NCBI GenBank assembly: GCA_937996625.1
Contig: CALKVA010000008.1
Span: 45,721 to 109,720 of the forward strand
Direction of reading: 5' to 3'
DNA length: 64,000 nucleotides
Source: UBA5951 sp009936885
GTDB lineage: Bacteria; Pseudomonadota; Alphaproteobacteria; Puniceispirillales; Puniceispirillaceae
Shown here piece by piece: positions 1 through 9,010 of this stretch. The notes beneath the pieces are model-generated. The model ran no database searches and had not been told where the DNA came from. It was given only the letters and a program-made list of their open reading frames with translations. Both the position numbers and the translations under genes were made by a program. How positions within the stretch are numbered: the first letter of the stretch is position 1; every line of letters begins with the position of its first letter.

Positions 1-1312
1 CTACAAGCACGACCTGGCCACGTTTTATAATCTGAGTTGAATCATCCCTAATCCATTTAAAGCCGAATGCAAAAATACCAAAAATTAGTAATAATGCAAA
101 AAGCACAAACGCAAATGCAAAGCCTCCATTTTCTGCCCCTAATTTTGCGGCACCCCACAATCCAGCTGAAAGCAGCAAAACCCCGCTCAAAGCAGATATC
201 ACAAATATTATCACTTCAGTGATACGGCGCCATTTCAATAAGGAGACGGGCAGAAATACGGCTCTGCCAATAAGCATAATAAGCGCTGGTAGTATCGGTA
301 ATATATAATGCGGCAATTTAGTTGGAATTAATTCGATCACAAACCAATAACCCACAAACCATACAAAACAGAACTTAGTTGCATCAGACCTCCAAAATTG
401 AGCGTTTGTTCTACTAAAAGAGCCCAGAAATATAGAAACTGGAAACATCAATAACAGAATAGTTAACACATAAGTGCCAGGGGGTGCACCATGAGATTCC
501 TGCCCACTAGCGAGTTTTGGCAAAAGGTCTTTTGTGACCGCTTGAGCAAGAAAACTGCCATCTGTAGCGATTGAAACAGCTAAAAACCAGGGAAGACAAA
601 TTATGCCAATAATAAGCAAGCCAGATACAAAACGAAGTTCTCTTATCCAGCGCAATTCGCGCTCTATAATCACCAATCCAAGCAGTGTCGTTAGCGCCAG
701 AAAAGGTGCGATAGGTCCTTTAACCAATATGGCAAATGCCATTGAGACCCAAAACCAAACCCGCCCAGATCTATTATTTAGAAGGTGTTTGTTAAGGTGT
801 TTATCAAGATGTCTATTTTTGTAAAATAACCATAAAGAGAACTGTTGAGTCATTATTAGGCTTAATAATAGTGAATCTGTTTTAGCGATATGCGCTTCGG
901 CAAGTATAATAAAACAACTAGCAAGTAAAGACGAAGAGACAAGTTGCTGTAAATGGCGTGAATCAGGCCATAAATTTCGCACAAACAAATAGCATAAAAC
1001 CAGACTTACAATATAACCAACTAAGCTTGGGAGCCGATAGGATGATATGTCTTCTGAACCGAATAAGGCGGCTGATGCAGATTGCAGCCAATAAATGCCA
1101 ATTGGTTTTTTTGCTCGTAATTCATCTTGAAACTTAACCGTTATAATATCTGCTGTTTCCACCATTTGCTTACTTGCCTGCGCAAATCGTGCTTCGTCGC
1201 GATCAATAACGTTGATTGTAGCATGGCCAATTAGGATTAACAGACTGGCAAATATGACAAGAATCCATAAGCCCAACCGGCGGTGGCTTAACAATTTTGC
1301 ATTAGCAAGCAT
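1..1312 (-). CDS. ArnT/PMT-type membrane glycosyltransferase, 3' end outside window
   Basis: The reverse strand is open from an ATG at 1312 to the window edge, about 437 codons. After a first membrane segment (about residues 15-33) comes the motif DRDEARFAQASKQM, typical of the first periplasmic loop of lipid-linked-sugar glycosyltransferases (GT39/GT83, ArnT-like), where the acidic residues are catalytic. KKPIGIYWLQ follows, and then many hydrophobic segments. Such enzymes move a sugar from a polyprenyl phosphate onto lipid A or another envelope acceptor. A TTG at 1333 preceded by GAGAG could be an alternative start. The family call is firm; donor and acceptor are unknown. Confidence 0.8.
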   Translation of the reverse strand, partial: MLANAKLLSHRRLGLWILVIFASLLILIGHATINVIDRDEARFAQASKQMVETADIITVKFQDELRAKKPIGIYWLQSASAALFGSEDISSYRLPSLVGYIVSLVLCYLFVRNLWPDSRHLQQLVSSSLLASCFIILAEAHIAKTDSLLLSLIMTQQFSLWLFYKNRHLDKHLNKHLLNNRSGRVWFWVSMAFAILVKGPIAPFLALTTLLGLVIIERELRWIRELRFVSGLLIIGIICLPWFLAVSIATDGSFLAQAVTKDLLPKLASGQESHGAPPGTYVLTILLLMFPVSIFLGSFSRTNAQFWRSDATKFCFVWFVGYWFVIELIPTKLPHYILPILPALIMLIGRAVFLPVSLLKWRRITEVIIFVISALSGVLLLSAGLWGAAKLGAENGGFAFAFVLFALLLIFGIFAFGFKWIRDDSTQIIKRGQVVLV

Positions 1313-1636
1313 TTCTGAATGGGAATTTAACAACCAAGCTCTCTTCTAACTATTTTCATATAAAGCGACAATTAAATCTATAAAAGTTGTCTATTTAATT
1401 GCCTATTTAATAGTTAGATTTAGCCGATTTAAGAAATTTTGACCATGGCCTGCTATAAATATTTCCTCTTTTTACAAAATTTGTTTTATTTAACATTTAA
1501 AACAGTACTGCATTTTACTTTTATCTAATGTGAAAGAAACTTATAAGATATAAATCAAGATAATTTCCCACTTGCTTAATCTGCTAATCACAGCACAATA
1601 GACGTAAAATTTGGGCTACGATTTTAAAGGACGGCT
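1313..1636. other. AT-rich divergent intergenic gap
   Basis: This gap separates the divergent glycosyltransferase and aminopeptidase genes and must hold their promoters. I see no convincing -35/-10 pair, hairpin or open frame in it. The only clear element is the AAAGGA ribosome site just before the ATG at 1637. Confidence 0.4.
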
Positions 1637-3118
1637 ATGTTGGATTATCTTGAAGTTAAGACGGGGTTAACCTCTGATAATGATGGGCTAAGGCCAGTTT
1701 ACCTGATTATTTCCTCTGAATTTCATAAATGGGTAGAGAATAAACCCCCCTATTGGAAATCTTGGATAAAGCAAAATAATTTCCAGCCTGATTCAGGTTG
1801 CTTTTTGCTCTTTCCTGATAAGAACGGAAATGTTGAAGCAGCATTATTAATAATCTCTGAATCATCTTCCACTTTTTTAAATAACGCAGATACAAACTGG
1901 ACTGACTCAGATTGGCCTGGCATTTGGGAAATGGCTATCGCTGCTAAAAAATGCCCTGCTGGTATCTGGAAAATAGAATTCGGGAATAAAGAATTTAAAA
2001 AAAAGCCGTTCATTTTAGGGTGGGGATTAGCACAATATAATTATGATTTTCCTGAAAAACCGAATGATCCTCAAAAGAACCCCCCTAAAGATAAAGACCA
2101 AAATACAGAAAAACCTGAATCTGCGCAGCTATACGCACCAGATGCGGGAGAAGTGCCTGCATTGATTAAGGCTATATCGCTTTGCCGAAATCTTATTAAT
2201 TTACCAGCAAACTATCTAAACACTTCAAAATTAGCACATATAGCTTCACAGCTTGCTGACAGGTTCTCAGCTGATTTCACATTGTATTCTGGTGCAAAGC
2301 TAGCAACACATGCACCATCAATTAATGTGGTTGGACGCGCTGCAGAAACGCCTCCGTGTTTAATAGATTTTAAATGGGGCACAAAAGGACCTAAAATAAC
2401 CGTAATTGGCAAGGGCATAACCTTTGATACCGGGGGTCTTGACCTCAAACCGTCAAAAGCCATGGAGATAATGAAAAAAGATATGGGGGGAGCAGCACAT
2501 GCCCTTGGTCTGGCATCGGCCATTATGGAAACTGGCCTTAGCGTACAATTACGTGTTTTAATACCAGCTGCCGAAAATTCAGTTTCTGATAAATCCATGC
2601 GGCCTCTTGATATTATTGAAACTGCTGCAGGAATTCCTGTTGAGGTAGGCAACACCGACGCAGAAGGACGCCTAGTATTAGCAGACGCATTATTCTACGC
2701 CAAAAAGGATAATCCAGACTTTGTGGTTGATTTTGCAACACTAACTGGTGCTGCCAGAGTAGCTCTTGGCACAGAATGCCCTGCTGTTTTTTGTAACAAA
2801 ACAGAGACCGCTAGACAACTCATGTCGATAGGCGAGAAAATAGATGACCCGATTTGGCAACTGCCATTATTTGCGCCATATGAGCGATATTTAAAAACAG
2901 GAACATCTGCGGTTTCAAGTACAGGTCAATCAGGATATGGCGGCGCTATAACAGCAGCACTATTCTTGCAAAAGTTCATTGGCAAAGATTTAAATTGGGC
3001 GCATATCGATGTTATGGCATGGAATCTCTCGAGCAGACCGGGCAGGCCAAAAGGAGGAGAAGCTATGGGACTTCGAACCGTTTATCAATATATTGCGGAA
3101 CTTGCCAAAAATCATTAG
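1637..3118 (+). CDS. leucyl aminopeptidase family protein (peptidase M17)
   Basis: The 493-residue cytoplasmic metallo-exopeptidase removes N-terminal residues from peptides. The C-terminal catalytic domain carries both M17 signatures: GKGITFDTGGLDLKP near residues 258-272 (metal-binding Lys and Asp) and NTDAEGRLVLADAL near 339-352 (Asp and Glu ligands, catalytic Arg). The N-terminal macro-like domain is divergent. It is joined by a charged Pro/Lys-rich linker around residues 140-165 that is longer than I would expect. An AAAGGA site precedes the ATG. It stands alone between a divergent glycosyltransferase and a downstream dehydrogenase operon. Family certain; peptide preference unknown. Confidence 0.92.
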   Translation: MLDYLEVKTGLTSDNDGLRPVYLIISSEFHKWVENKPPYWKSWIKQNNFQPDSGCFLLFPDKNGNVEAALLIISESSSTFLNNADTNWTDSDWPGIWEMAIAAKKCPAGIWKIEFGNKEFKKKPFILGWGLAQYNYDFPEKPNDPQKNPPKDKDQNTEKPESAQLYAPDAGEVPALIKAISLCRNLINLPANYLNTSKLAHIASQLADRFSADFTLYSGAKLATHAPSINVVGRAAETPPCLIDFKWGTKGPKITVIGKGITFDTGGLDLKPSKAMEIMKKDMGGAAHALGLASAIMETGLSVQLRVLIPAAENSVSDKSMRPLDIIETAAGIPVEVGNTDAEGRLVLADALFYAKKDNPDFVVDFATLTGAARVALGTECPAVFCNKTETARQLMSIGEKIDDPIWQLPLFAPYERYLKTGTSAVSSTGQSGYGGAITAALFLQKFIGKDLNWAHIDVMAWNLSSRPGRPKGGEAMGLRTVYQYIAELAKNH

Positions 3119-3171
3119 CGTTATATAAAGATAATTAAATTCAGTTAATTATAAGTTTAGGGGAAATAAAA

Positions 3172-4317
3172 ATGGCTAATTCTAAAAAAAAGGAAATTGG
3201 GCTTGCGATAGTGGGTTGCGGCGCTATCGGCAGGATAAGAGCCATCATGGCACGCGATTACCCAGGAATAGGTTGGATTGGCTTATGTGATATCGACACA
3301 GAACTTGGTAAGACATTACAAAAAGACACAAACGCAGATTTTTTTACAGATGATTATAACAAACTTCTCGCAAGAAGTGAGGTAGATGCCGTAATTATTG
3401 CAACTGATGAAAATCACCATTTTGGACCAACAATGGCAGCCGTAGAAGCTGGAGCAAGTTTATTTATCGAAAAGCCCCTAGCTACTGACATTCAGGAATC
3501 AGCAAAAATTTTGGCCGCAATAGAGGCCGCAGGGCTAGATGCGGTGATGGGATATACACAGCGTTTCAGGAGGCGTTTTCTCACTGTAAAACAACGCTTA
3601 GAAGAAGGACGCATTGGAGATGTCACATCAGTTGTTACCCGTGCATTTATGAATTCAATGGTGCCTATTGCTACCGTGCGGAGAACAAACGAGCGTCAAA
3701 ATCTTACCCCAATGGTTGTATCTGGCACGCATAGCCTTGATATGTCTTTATGGTTGTTAGAGGGTAAGACACCCGCGCAAATTTTTGCAAAATCAGTTGA
3801 TAAATCGCTTTCACAATATGGTACCAAAGATGCAACATTCGGTCTTTTTACCATGGATGATGGCACGATTTTCAGCATGAATATTAGCTGGGCACTTCCT
3901 CAGGTTTGGCCTGGATCAGTTTACGGGCTTGAGATTGGTATCGTTGGCACCGAGGGTGTGATTGATATAGAGGATACTCATAGGGATCTAGTGCTGGCTA
4001 GCACAAAGTCACAAGGTGGGGGATATGTTCCCCATGGATTTGAGCCTCCGCAGAGACATGTTGATTTTCTTACATCTTACCCGCCCGGCGATATTTATGG
4101 TGGCCAGCTATGGGGCCCTATGCGTGAAGAGACTAATTCTTGGTATCAGAGATTAGTTACTGGACAATCAACACCACACGCAACCGCCAAAGACGGGCAT
4201 AGGAACCTAGTGCTTACAATGGCGATGGATGCATCAGCCTTTACCGGAGAGGCTATTGATTTAACCGATAATTTAGAAAAACACATTCTAGAAATACAGT
4301 CCTCAGTGAAAAAATAG
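3172..4317 (+). CDS. Gfo/Idh/MocA family NAD(P)-dependent oxidoreductase
   Basis: The 381-residue protein begins with a Rossmann fold (GCGAIGR at 15-21). EKPLA at 100-104 is the family's conserved Lys-Pro that positions nicotinamide. The C-terminal half is the alpha/beta substrate domain. Members oxidise or reduce sugars, inositols and related polyols, mostly at ring hydroxyls. AGGGGAAA precedes the ATG. The next gene, a zinc alcohol dehydrogenase, starts 11 bases after the stop and a beta-hydroxyacid dehydrogenase follows, so three oxidoreductases form one operon. The substrate cannot be read from sequence. Confidence 0.88.
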   Translation: MANSKKKEIGLAIVGCGAIGRIRAIMARDYPGIGWIGLCDIDTELGKTLQKDTNADFFTDDYNKLLARSEVDAVIIATDENHHFGPTMAAVEAGASLFIEKPLATDIQESAKILAAIEAAGLDAVMGYTQRFRRRFLTVKQRLEEGRIGDVTSVVTRAFMNSMVPIATVRRTNERQNLTPMVVSGTHSLDMSLWLLEGKTPAQIFAKSVDKSLSQYGTKDATFGLFTMDDGTIFSMNISWALPQVWPGSVYGLEIGIVGTEGVIDIEDTHRDLVLASTKSQGGGYVPHGFEPPQRHVDFLTSYPPGDIYGGQLWGPMREETNSWYQRLVTGQSTPHATAKDGHRNLVLTMAMDASAFTGEAIDLTDNLEKHILEIQSSVKK

Positions 4318-4328
4318 GGAAAGTAATT

Positions 4329-5372
4329 ATGAAAGCACTTGTATCTCACGGACCTAATCAACCCTTTTCTCTAGAAAATGTTGCTGACCCTATTCCAGGA
4401 CCTGGAGAAGCAGTTGCAAAAATTCTTGCCTGTGGTGCAGGACTCACAGTTCAGCATGTTAAAGCTGGGCGTTCTCCTGTTCCGTTCCCTCGAATATTAG
4501 GGCACGAAATTTCAGCAGAAATTGTTGAAACAAACGGAGATTGCGGCAATATTAAAGTTGGTATGCCTGTAACCGCATATTTTTATCTGACCTGTGGCCA
4601 CTGTAAATTTTGTTTAATTAATCGTCAAACGTTATGCAAAAATTTTGGTGGTTATATTGGTAGAGCCTGTGACGGCGGGTATGCTGAATACATCAAATTA
4701 CCTGCCAAAAATTTTGTTCCGATACCTGAGACTTTGGATATCTACAAAAATCCAGCTGAAATTGGAGTGATTTGTGATGCAATTGCCACCCCTTACAAGG
4801 TGCTTAGAAAGGGAAGAGTTGCCCCTTTAGATAAAGTGGCGGTATTTGGTGCTGGTGGGGGTCTTGGCATTCAGATGCTAAAAATGGCACGATGGGCAAA
4901 CTGTCATGTTACAGCCGTGGACATAGATACGAGTAAGTTCTCAGCATGCCTTGAGCATGGAGCAGATATTTGTGTTAATGCAGGCAGTAATGATGCACAT
5001 GAAGCACTAATGGATGCATCTAGTGGCGGCTTCGATGTGGCAATAGATTTTGTTTCCTCAACAAAAAGCCTAGAAATGGCTGTTGCGAGTTTAGGGATTG
5101 GCGGGAGATTATTAACACTTGGCGGGGGGGGTGGTGCTAATGCAGATTTCAAACTCAATGCAATGACTCTTTTATCAAAAGAAATTGAAGTTATGGGCAG
5201 CCGTTATTGCACTTATCAAGAAGTACTTGAAAGTTTGCAACTGGTGGGAGAACAATCACATAAGGGTCTTATGCCACTAGTCACACGCACTTCCGGTTTT
5301 GAGGGACTAGAAGAAATTCATAACGATGTTGAGCATAGTCGTATAACCGGAAGAGCTGCGCTCGTACTTTAA
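4329..5372 (+). CDS. zinc-dependent medium-chain alcohol dehydrogenase
   Basis: This 347-residue MDR dehydrogenase has GHE at 58-60 for the catalytic zinc site and the four-cysteine structural zinc lobe C89, C92, C95 and C103. GAGGGLG at 174-180 is the nucleotide-binding turn. The overall pattern recalls dehydrogenases acting on alicyclic hydroxyacyl-CoA compounds (Had type) as well as generic secondary alcohol dehydrogenases, so the substrate is open. It is the middle gene of the 3172-6278 operon, with short gaps on both sides. Confidence 0.88.
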   Translation: MKALVSHGPNQPFSLENVADPIPGPGEAVAKILACGAGLTVQHVKAGRSPVPFPRILGHEISAEIVETNGDCGNIKVGMPVTAYFYLTCGHCKFCLINRQTLCKNFGGYIGRACDGGYAEYIKLPAKNFVPIPETLDIYKNPAEIGVICDAIATPYKVLRKGRVAPLDKVAVFGAGGGLGIQMLKMARWANCHVTAVDIDTSKFSACLEHGADICVNAGSNDAHEALMDASSGGFDVAIDFVSSTKSLEMAVASLGIGGRLLTLGGGGGANADFKLNAMTLLSKEIEVMGSRYCTYQEVLESLQLVGEQSHKGLMPLVTRTSGFEGLEEIHNDVEHSRITGRAALVL

Positions 5373-5387
5373 TTTTGGGGATAATTG

Positions 5388-6278
5388 ATGAAAAAATCTG
5401 CAGGCATTGTGGGGCTTGGTGTACTTGGCTCTGCAATAGCACAATATCTACTCGAGAAGGATTACGAAATATACGGGTATGATATAGCCCCAAATGCACT
5501 TAATGAGCTAGAAAAATTTGAAAACTTTAAAACATGCAGCTCACCTGCTAATGTATTGTCACATCAACAAATAACTCTTTTATGTTTGCCATCTGCTGCA
5601 AGCCTAGAAATAGTTGTGAAGGATTTATCCAAAAATTCATTACCGCATTCTAAACAACCCCTTTTAATAGAATTATCTACTCTACCAGTGGACTCAAAAA
5701 TCGCTGCGTTAAAGATCGCACAAGATAATAATATTAGAATGGTAGATTCACCAGTATCAGGAAATCGGATTGTCGCTTTAAATGGAAAATTATCCGCCTA
5801 TTTGTCTGGTATTAGGCAAGATACTGAAATTGCCAAACCTTTATTAGATGCTTTTTGTCAGAAGGTTACTGAAGTTGGCGATTTTGGGAATGGAAGCAAA
5901 ATGAAGCTTATTGGCAACATTTTAAATCTTGTTCATAACAGTGTGACCGCTGAAGTTATGGTTCTTGGGATGAAAGTGGGGTTAGAGCCAGAATTAATTC
6001 ATAAAGCAATTAGCGGCACATTTTCAAGCTCAGCAGTATTTGAAGGGCGCGGAAAATTAATGGTTGATAATAATTATGCCGTGGAAGGGATGAACTTTTC
6101 TACGCCTATAAAAGATAGTGATTTTATTACCAAATTAGCTAAAGATCATTTTGTGCCACTGCCTTTATACCAGGTCGCCTTACAATATTATTTAGCTGCA
6201 ATGGCGCAGGGATACGAGGACCTAGACGCAGCTGCGGTTTGCGCAGTAGTTGAGAAGAATACAAATTTGAACCGCTAG
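5388..6278 (+). CDS. NAD(P)-dependent beta-hydroxyacid dehydrogenase (HIBADH family)
   Basis: The protein is about 296 residues. GLGVLG at 9-14 is the dinucleotide-binding loop, DSPVSGN in the middle is the family substrate-binding signature (here Asn replaces the second Gly of the usual SGG/SGT), and GNGSKMKLIGN carries the catalytic lysine near residue 165. The family includes 3-hydroxyisobutyrate, tartronate semialdehyde and sulfolactaldehyde-type reductases or dehydrogenases. I chose the ATG at 5388, six to seven bases after GGGGA; a TTG codon directly before it (5385) is also in frame. Last gene of a three-dehydrogenase operon. Confidence 0.87.
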   Translation: MKKSAGIVGLGVLGSAIAQYLLEKDYEIYGYDIAPNALNELEKFENFKTCSSPANVLSHQQITLLCLPSAASLEIVVKDLSKNSLPHSKQPLLIELSTLPVDSKIAALKIAQDNNIRMVDSPVSGNRIVALNGKLSAYLSGIRQDTEIAKPLLDAFCQKVTEVGDFGNGSKMKLIGNILNLVHNSVTAEVMVLGMKVGLEPELIHKAISGTFSSSAVFEGRGKLMVDNNYAVEGMNFSTPIKDSDFITKLAKDHFVPLPLYQVALQYYLAAMAQGYEDLDAAAVCAVVEKNTNLNR

Positions 6279-6320
6279 TAGCATTTTAAAAAACTTTTTA
6301 ATATTCTGGTTTATTTTAAT

Positions 6321-7103
6321 TTATATAATTTCAAAATTTTGGAAATTAGGATTTCGAAGAATATTCATAAAATCAAGTCGTCTGAGCACACCAAACACTG
6401 CTATTTGTACCAAACCAGTCTCCTTCAAAATTTCGGCTTCGATTATTTTTATGTCAATAGTTCTCAGCTTTGAATTTTCTGTTGCTTCAGCTGTGAGAGT
6501 TCGCTTAATACCCTGCAGAAGAGCGCTTTCACCAAAACATTCGCCTTTTTCAATAACAGCAATTTTATTACCACTCTCTTGAGACAATTTGATCGAACCA
6601 CTTTCCACAAAATACATTTTTCTCGCAGTATCACCACAGCTAAATAATATTTGATTAGCCTCAATATTTAAACGTTTCAATTCTTTGTCAAATTTGTAGA
6701 GAAATTCATCCTCAAAATAATAGGGTGCTTTAGAATTCCCTAAACCACATATTCTATTCATACTATATTTGATGATTGATTTTACAAGGGCACTGCTCCG
6801 ATTAACCTCTTCTCTCATTTTTTTACCATCAAATTTTATCAATAATATATCAGTTTTCCTTTTGTAATTGAGAATATTTTCCCTAGCATAAATGCTTTCG
6901 GCAATTCTAATGGGGTCATCAACCCTCAAGAGATGCGTAAAATTATTTTCCCCATAAGATAACACGTCCCCTTCTTTCAAAATAAAACAGGAGTTTCTAG
7001 TGTTTAAATCAAATTCTTCATTCAATTTTATTTGAATATACGAAAAATCTTCTCCCGATAGGCCATCTAAAATTGCGTTTAAATCTAGCATATTTCTACT
7101 CAA
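6321..7103 (-). CDS. tandem cyclic-nucleotide-binding-domain protein without an obvious output domain
   Basis: This is a 260-residue protein. Its C-terminal half is a clear CNB (CAP-type) beta-roll: FVESGSIKLSQESGNKIAVI, then KGECFGESALL, which is the phosphate-binding-cassette position, then a helix. The N-terminal half (FILKEGDVLSYGENN onward) looks like a second, degenerate CNB roll. After the second roll only about 35 residues remain and I see no winged-helix DNA-binding domain, so it is not a complete Crp/Fnr regulator. The canonical cassette Arg may be replaced (ALLQGIKRTLTAEA keeps an Arg). In-frame ATGs at 7103 and 7091 are possible starts. Function unknown. Confidence 0.72.
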   Translation of the reverse strand: MSRNMLDLNAILDGLSGEDFSYIQIKLNEEFDLNTRNSCFILKEGDVLSYGENNFTHLLRVDDPIRIAESIYARENILNYKRKTDILLIKFDGKKMREEVNRSSALVKSIIKYSMNRICGLGNSKAPYYFEDEFLYKFDKELKRLNIEANQILFSCGDTARKMYFVESGSIKLSQESGNKIAVIEKGECFGESALLQGIKRTLTAEATENSKLRTIDIKIIEAEILKETGLVQIAVFGVLRRLDFMNILRNPNFQNFEII

Positions 7104-7160
7104 GTAATATGTTGTTTTCTTATGCCTTTAAATATTCTTTACTGTTTTCTAAAACACTTA

Positions 7161-8030
7161 TCACTTCTGCAATAATTCTTTTAATTGTGGGTAGATAAGC
7201 ATAAAATCTTCATGCTCATATGTTGGGTCAAGCATATCAAGTAGCCGCAAGCTATGGCTAAGAAAGGTTTGTTCCCCATTAGTTTGCAACAACTTTTCTA
7301 ATAGCCCCAAATCTTTTTTAAGGTTGGAGGGTGTTGATTTACCATCAAATGTTCCTGATAAAATATGGTCTGGAAAACGCCTTTCTGAAATATAGCTTCG
7401 TGCGTTAGAGCAATTAAACACATCAATCATTTGACCTAAATCAAGGCCTTGCTTCTCGCCCTTGATACAAATTTCACTTAACAGCAAAAAATTTCCGTGG
7501 CAAACAGCATTATGGAAAAGCTTCATTAACTGACCTTTACCTGCTCCCCCGATGTGAAAAATCTTATTTGAAAAAGAATTTAATATAGGCGTATTTTTTT
7601 CTAAAATATCAGCATCACCGCCAACCATCAATGTTAGCGTTCCAGCGGCTGCTCCCTTAGCTCCACCGGACATAGCTGCGTCTAACTGATTTACCCCAAT
7701 TTCTTGCAGCAATTTTTCTGCTCGATTTTCTGTCACACGAGGGTCAGAACTTGTAAGGTCAACTATTGTTGCACCATGTTTTGGCGAGTCCAATGATAAA
7801 ATGTTCCCTATCTGAATAGAGGATTGCACACACATTAAAACCAAATCACATTCTGTAACTATTTTGGTTGCTGAAGATTTTTTAATTAAAGGGTTTTTGG
7901 CTGTTAATTCTAATTTATAAGTATCAGTATCATAAACAAGTGATGATAAACCCGCCCTTGAAATACTTGCCGCGATGCCACTACCCATTGCACCAAGACC
8001 AATTAGTCCAATATTAGGTTGAGTCATCAT
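7161..8030 (-). CDS. NAD(P)-dependent beta-hydroxyacid dehydrogenase (HIBADH family)
   Basis: A second member of the family, about 289 residues. It has GLIGLGAMGSG at the N-terminus, the substrate motif read here as DAAMSGGAKGAAAGTLTLMV, and GKGQLMKLFHN, in which the Lys of the MKLFHN stretch takes the catalytic lysine place. The frame opens at a GTG at 8039, but the ATGs at 8030 and 8027 fit the usual short N-terminus better. It lies 65 bases beyond the stop-distal end of the dipeptide-type ABC operon on the same strand, so it may process an imported compound. Confidence 0.85.
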   Translation of the reverse strand: MMTQPNIGLIGLGAMGSGIAASISRAGLSSLVYDTDTYKLELTAKNPLIKKSSATKIVTECDLVLMCVQSSIQIGNILSLDSPKHGATIVDLTSSDPRVTENRAEKLLQEIGVNQLDAAMSGGAKGAAAGTLTLMVGGDADILEKNTPILNSFSNKIFHIGGAGKGQLMKLFHNAVCHGNFLLLSEICIKGEKQGLDLGQMIDVFNCSNARSYISERRFPDHILSGTFDGKSTPSNLKKDLGLLEKLLQTNGEQTFLSHSLRLLDMLDPTYEHEDFMLIYPQLKELLQK

Positions 8031-8095
8031 AAGCACCACTAATTCAAGTTACCACTCTTTGTATAGAACTGTTACCGTTTTAACAATTTTATTAG

Positions 8096-9010
8096 CTATA
8101 GTTTCAATTTAGGATCAAGCCAATCACGAAGACTGTCACCAAATAGATTGAATGAAAACACTGCTATACTCACAGCAAGACCAGGGTAAATAATCATCCA
8201 AGGCGCTGTTCTATAATAATCAGCATTCACCCCAGATAACATTAGCCCCCATGACGGTGTTGGTTCAACCACACCAAGTCCTAAATATGATAAACTTGCC
8301 TCAAGCAAGATTGCCTGACCGATAAATGCCGTCATCATAATTAGGAAAGGTGCGGTCACATTAGGTAATATATGCCTGAAAATAATGCGTCTTGAACTAA
8401 ATCCATTTGCCCTTGCCGCATCCACATAAGGAAGTGTTACCACTGCCAGAGCTTGCGAGCGAATAACACGCGCTGTTTTAGGAATAAATGGAATGGCTAT
8501 CGCAATAATAACATTAATGTCTATCCCAGCAACAACCGTTTTTGGGAATATTGCTATAACGATAATCGCTAAGATAATTATCGGGAATGAAAGCATGAGA
8601 TCTATAAATCGCTGAACCAACAAATCTATTTTACCGCCAAAGAAAGCAGAGCTTGTTCCTATAATCGCCCCTATCGAGCACCCAAATAATGCTGAGAGGA
8701 AGCCAATCGATAAAGCTGTTCTTGCGCCATGAATTAGCCGAGATAAGATATCGCGGCCAAATGCATCTGCACCCAGCAAATGAGCGATTGAAGGCGCCCC
8801 GCCACCAAAAGCAGGGGATGCCTCGAAATCAACATCTTCTGGATTATAAGGAGATACCTGCTGAGCAAAAATAGCCGCAAGCATCATAATCACAATCATG
8901 ATAATCCCAATGCTTCCTAGCGGTTGCTGGCGAACAAAATCCCAAACGCTCCGGCGTGCGGGTTTTGTATAAGCTTGGTCTGCAGTTGTGTTAGTGGTTG
9001 GAGTACTCAT
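8096..9010 (-). CDS. peptide/nickel-type ABC transporter permease (DppC/OppC family)
   Basis: The 304-residue inner-membrane protein has a cytoplasmic N-terminal tail, one membrane helix near residues 33-50, a periplasmic stretch including the typical LLGADAFGRDILSRLIHGAR segment, and five more helices. The EAA loop, around AARANGFSSRRIIFRHILPN, contacts the ATPase. Its start codon overlaps the stop of the upstream permease gene by four bases (ATGA), which implies coupled translation. Partner of 9007-9963. Confidence 0.93.
   Translation of the reverse strand: MSTPTTNTTADQAYTKPARRSVWDFVRQQPLGSIGIIMIVIMMLAAIFAQQVSPYNPEDVDFEASPAFGGGAPSIAHLLGADAFGRDILSRLIHGARTALSIGFLSALFGCSIGAIIGTSSAFFGGKIDLLVQRFIDLMLSFPIIILAIIVIAIFPKTVVAGIDINVIIAIAIPFIPKTARVIRSQALAVVTLPYVDAARANGFSSRRIIFRHILPNVTAPFLIMMTAFIGQAILLEASLSYLGLGVVEPTPSWGLMLSGVNADYYRTAPWMIIYPGLAVSIAVFSFNLFGDSLRDWLDPKLKL

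Noticed and set aside
603..824. 73-residue plus-strand frame at the left end
   Set aside because: It is antisense to the continuous glycosyltransferase frame and has low-complexity, non-protein-like sequence.
2212..2655. 147-residue frame antisense to the aminopeptidase gene
   Set aside because: It mirrors the codon pattern of the well-supported M17 gene and has no ribosome site or own motif.
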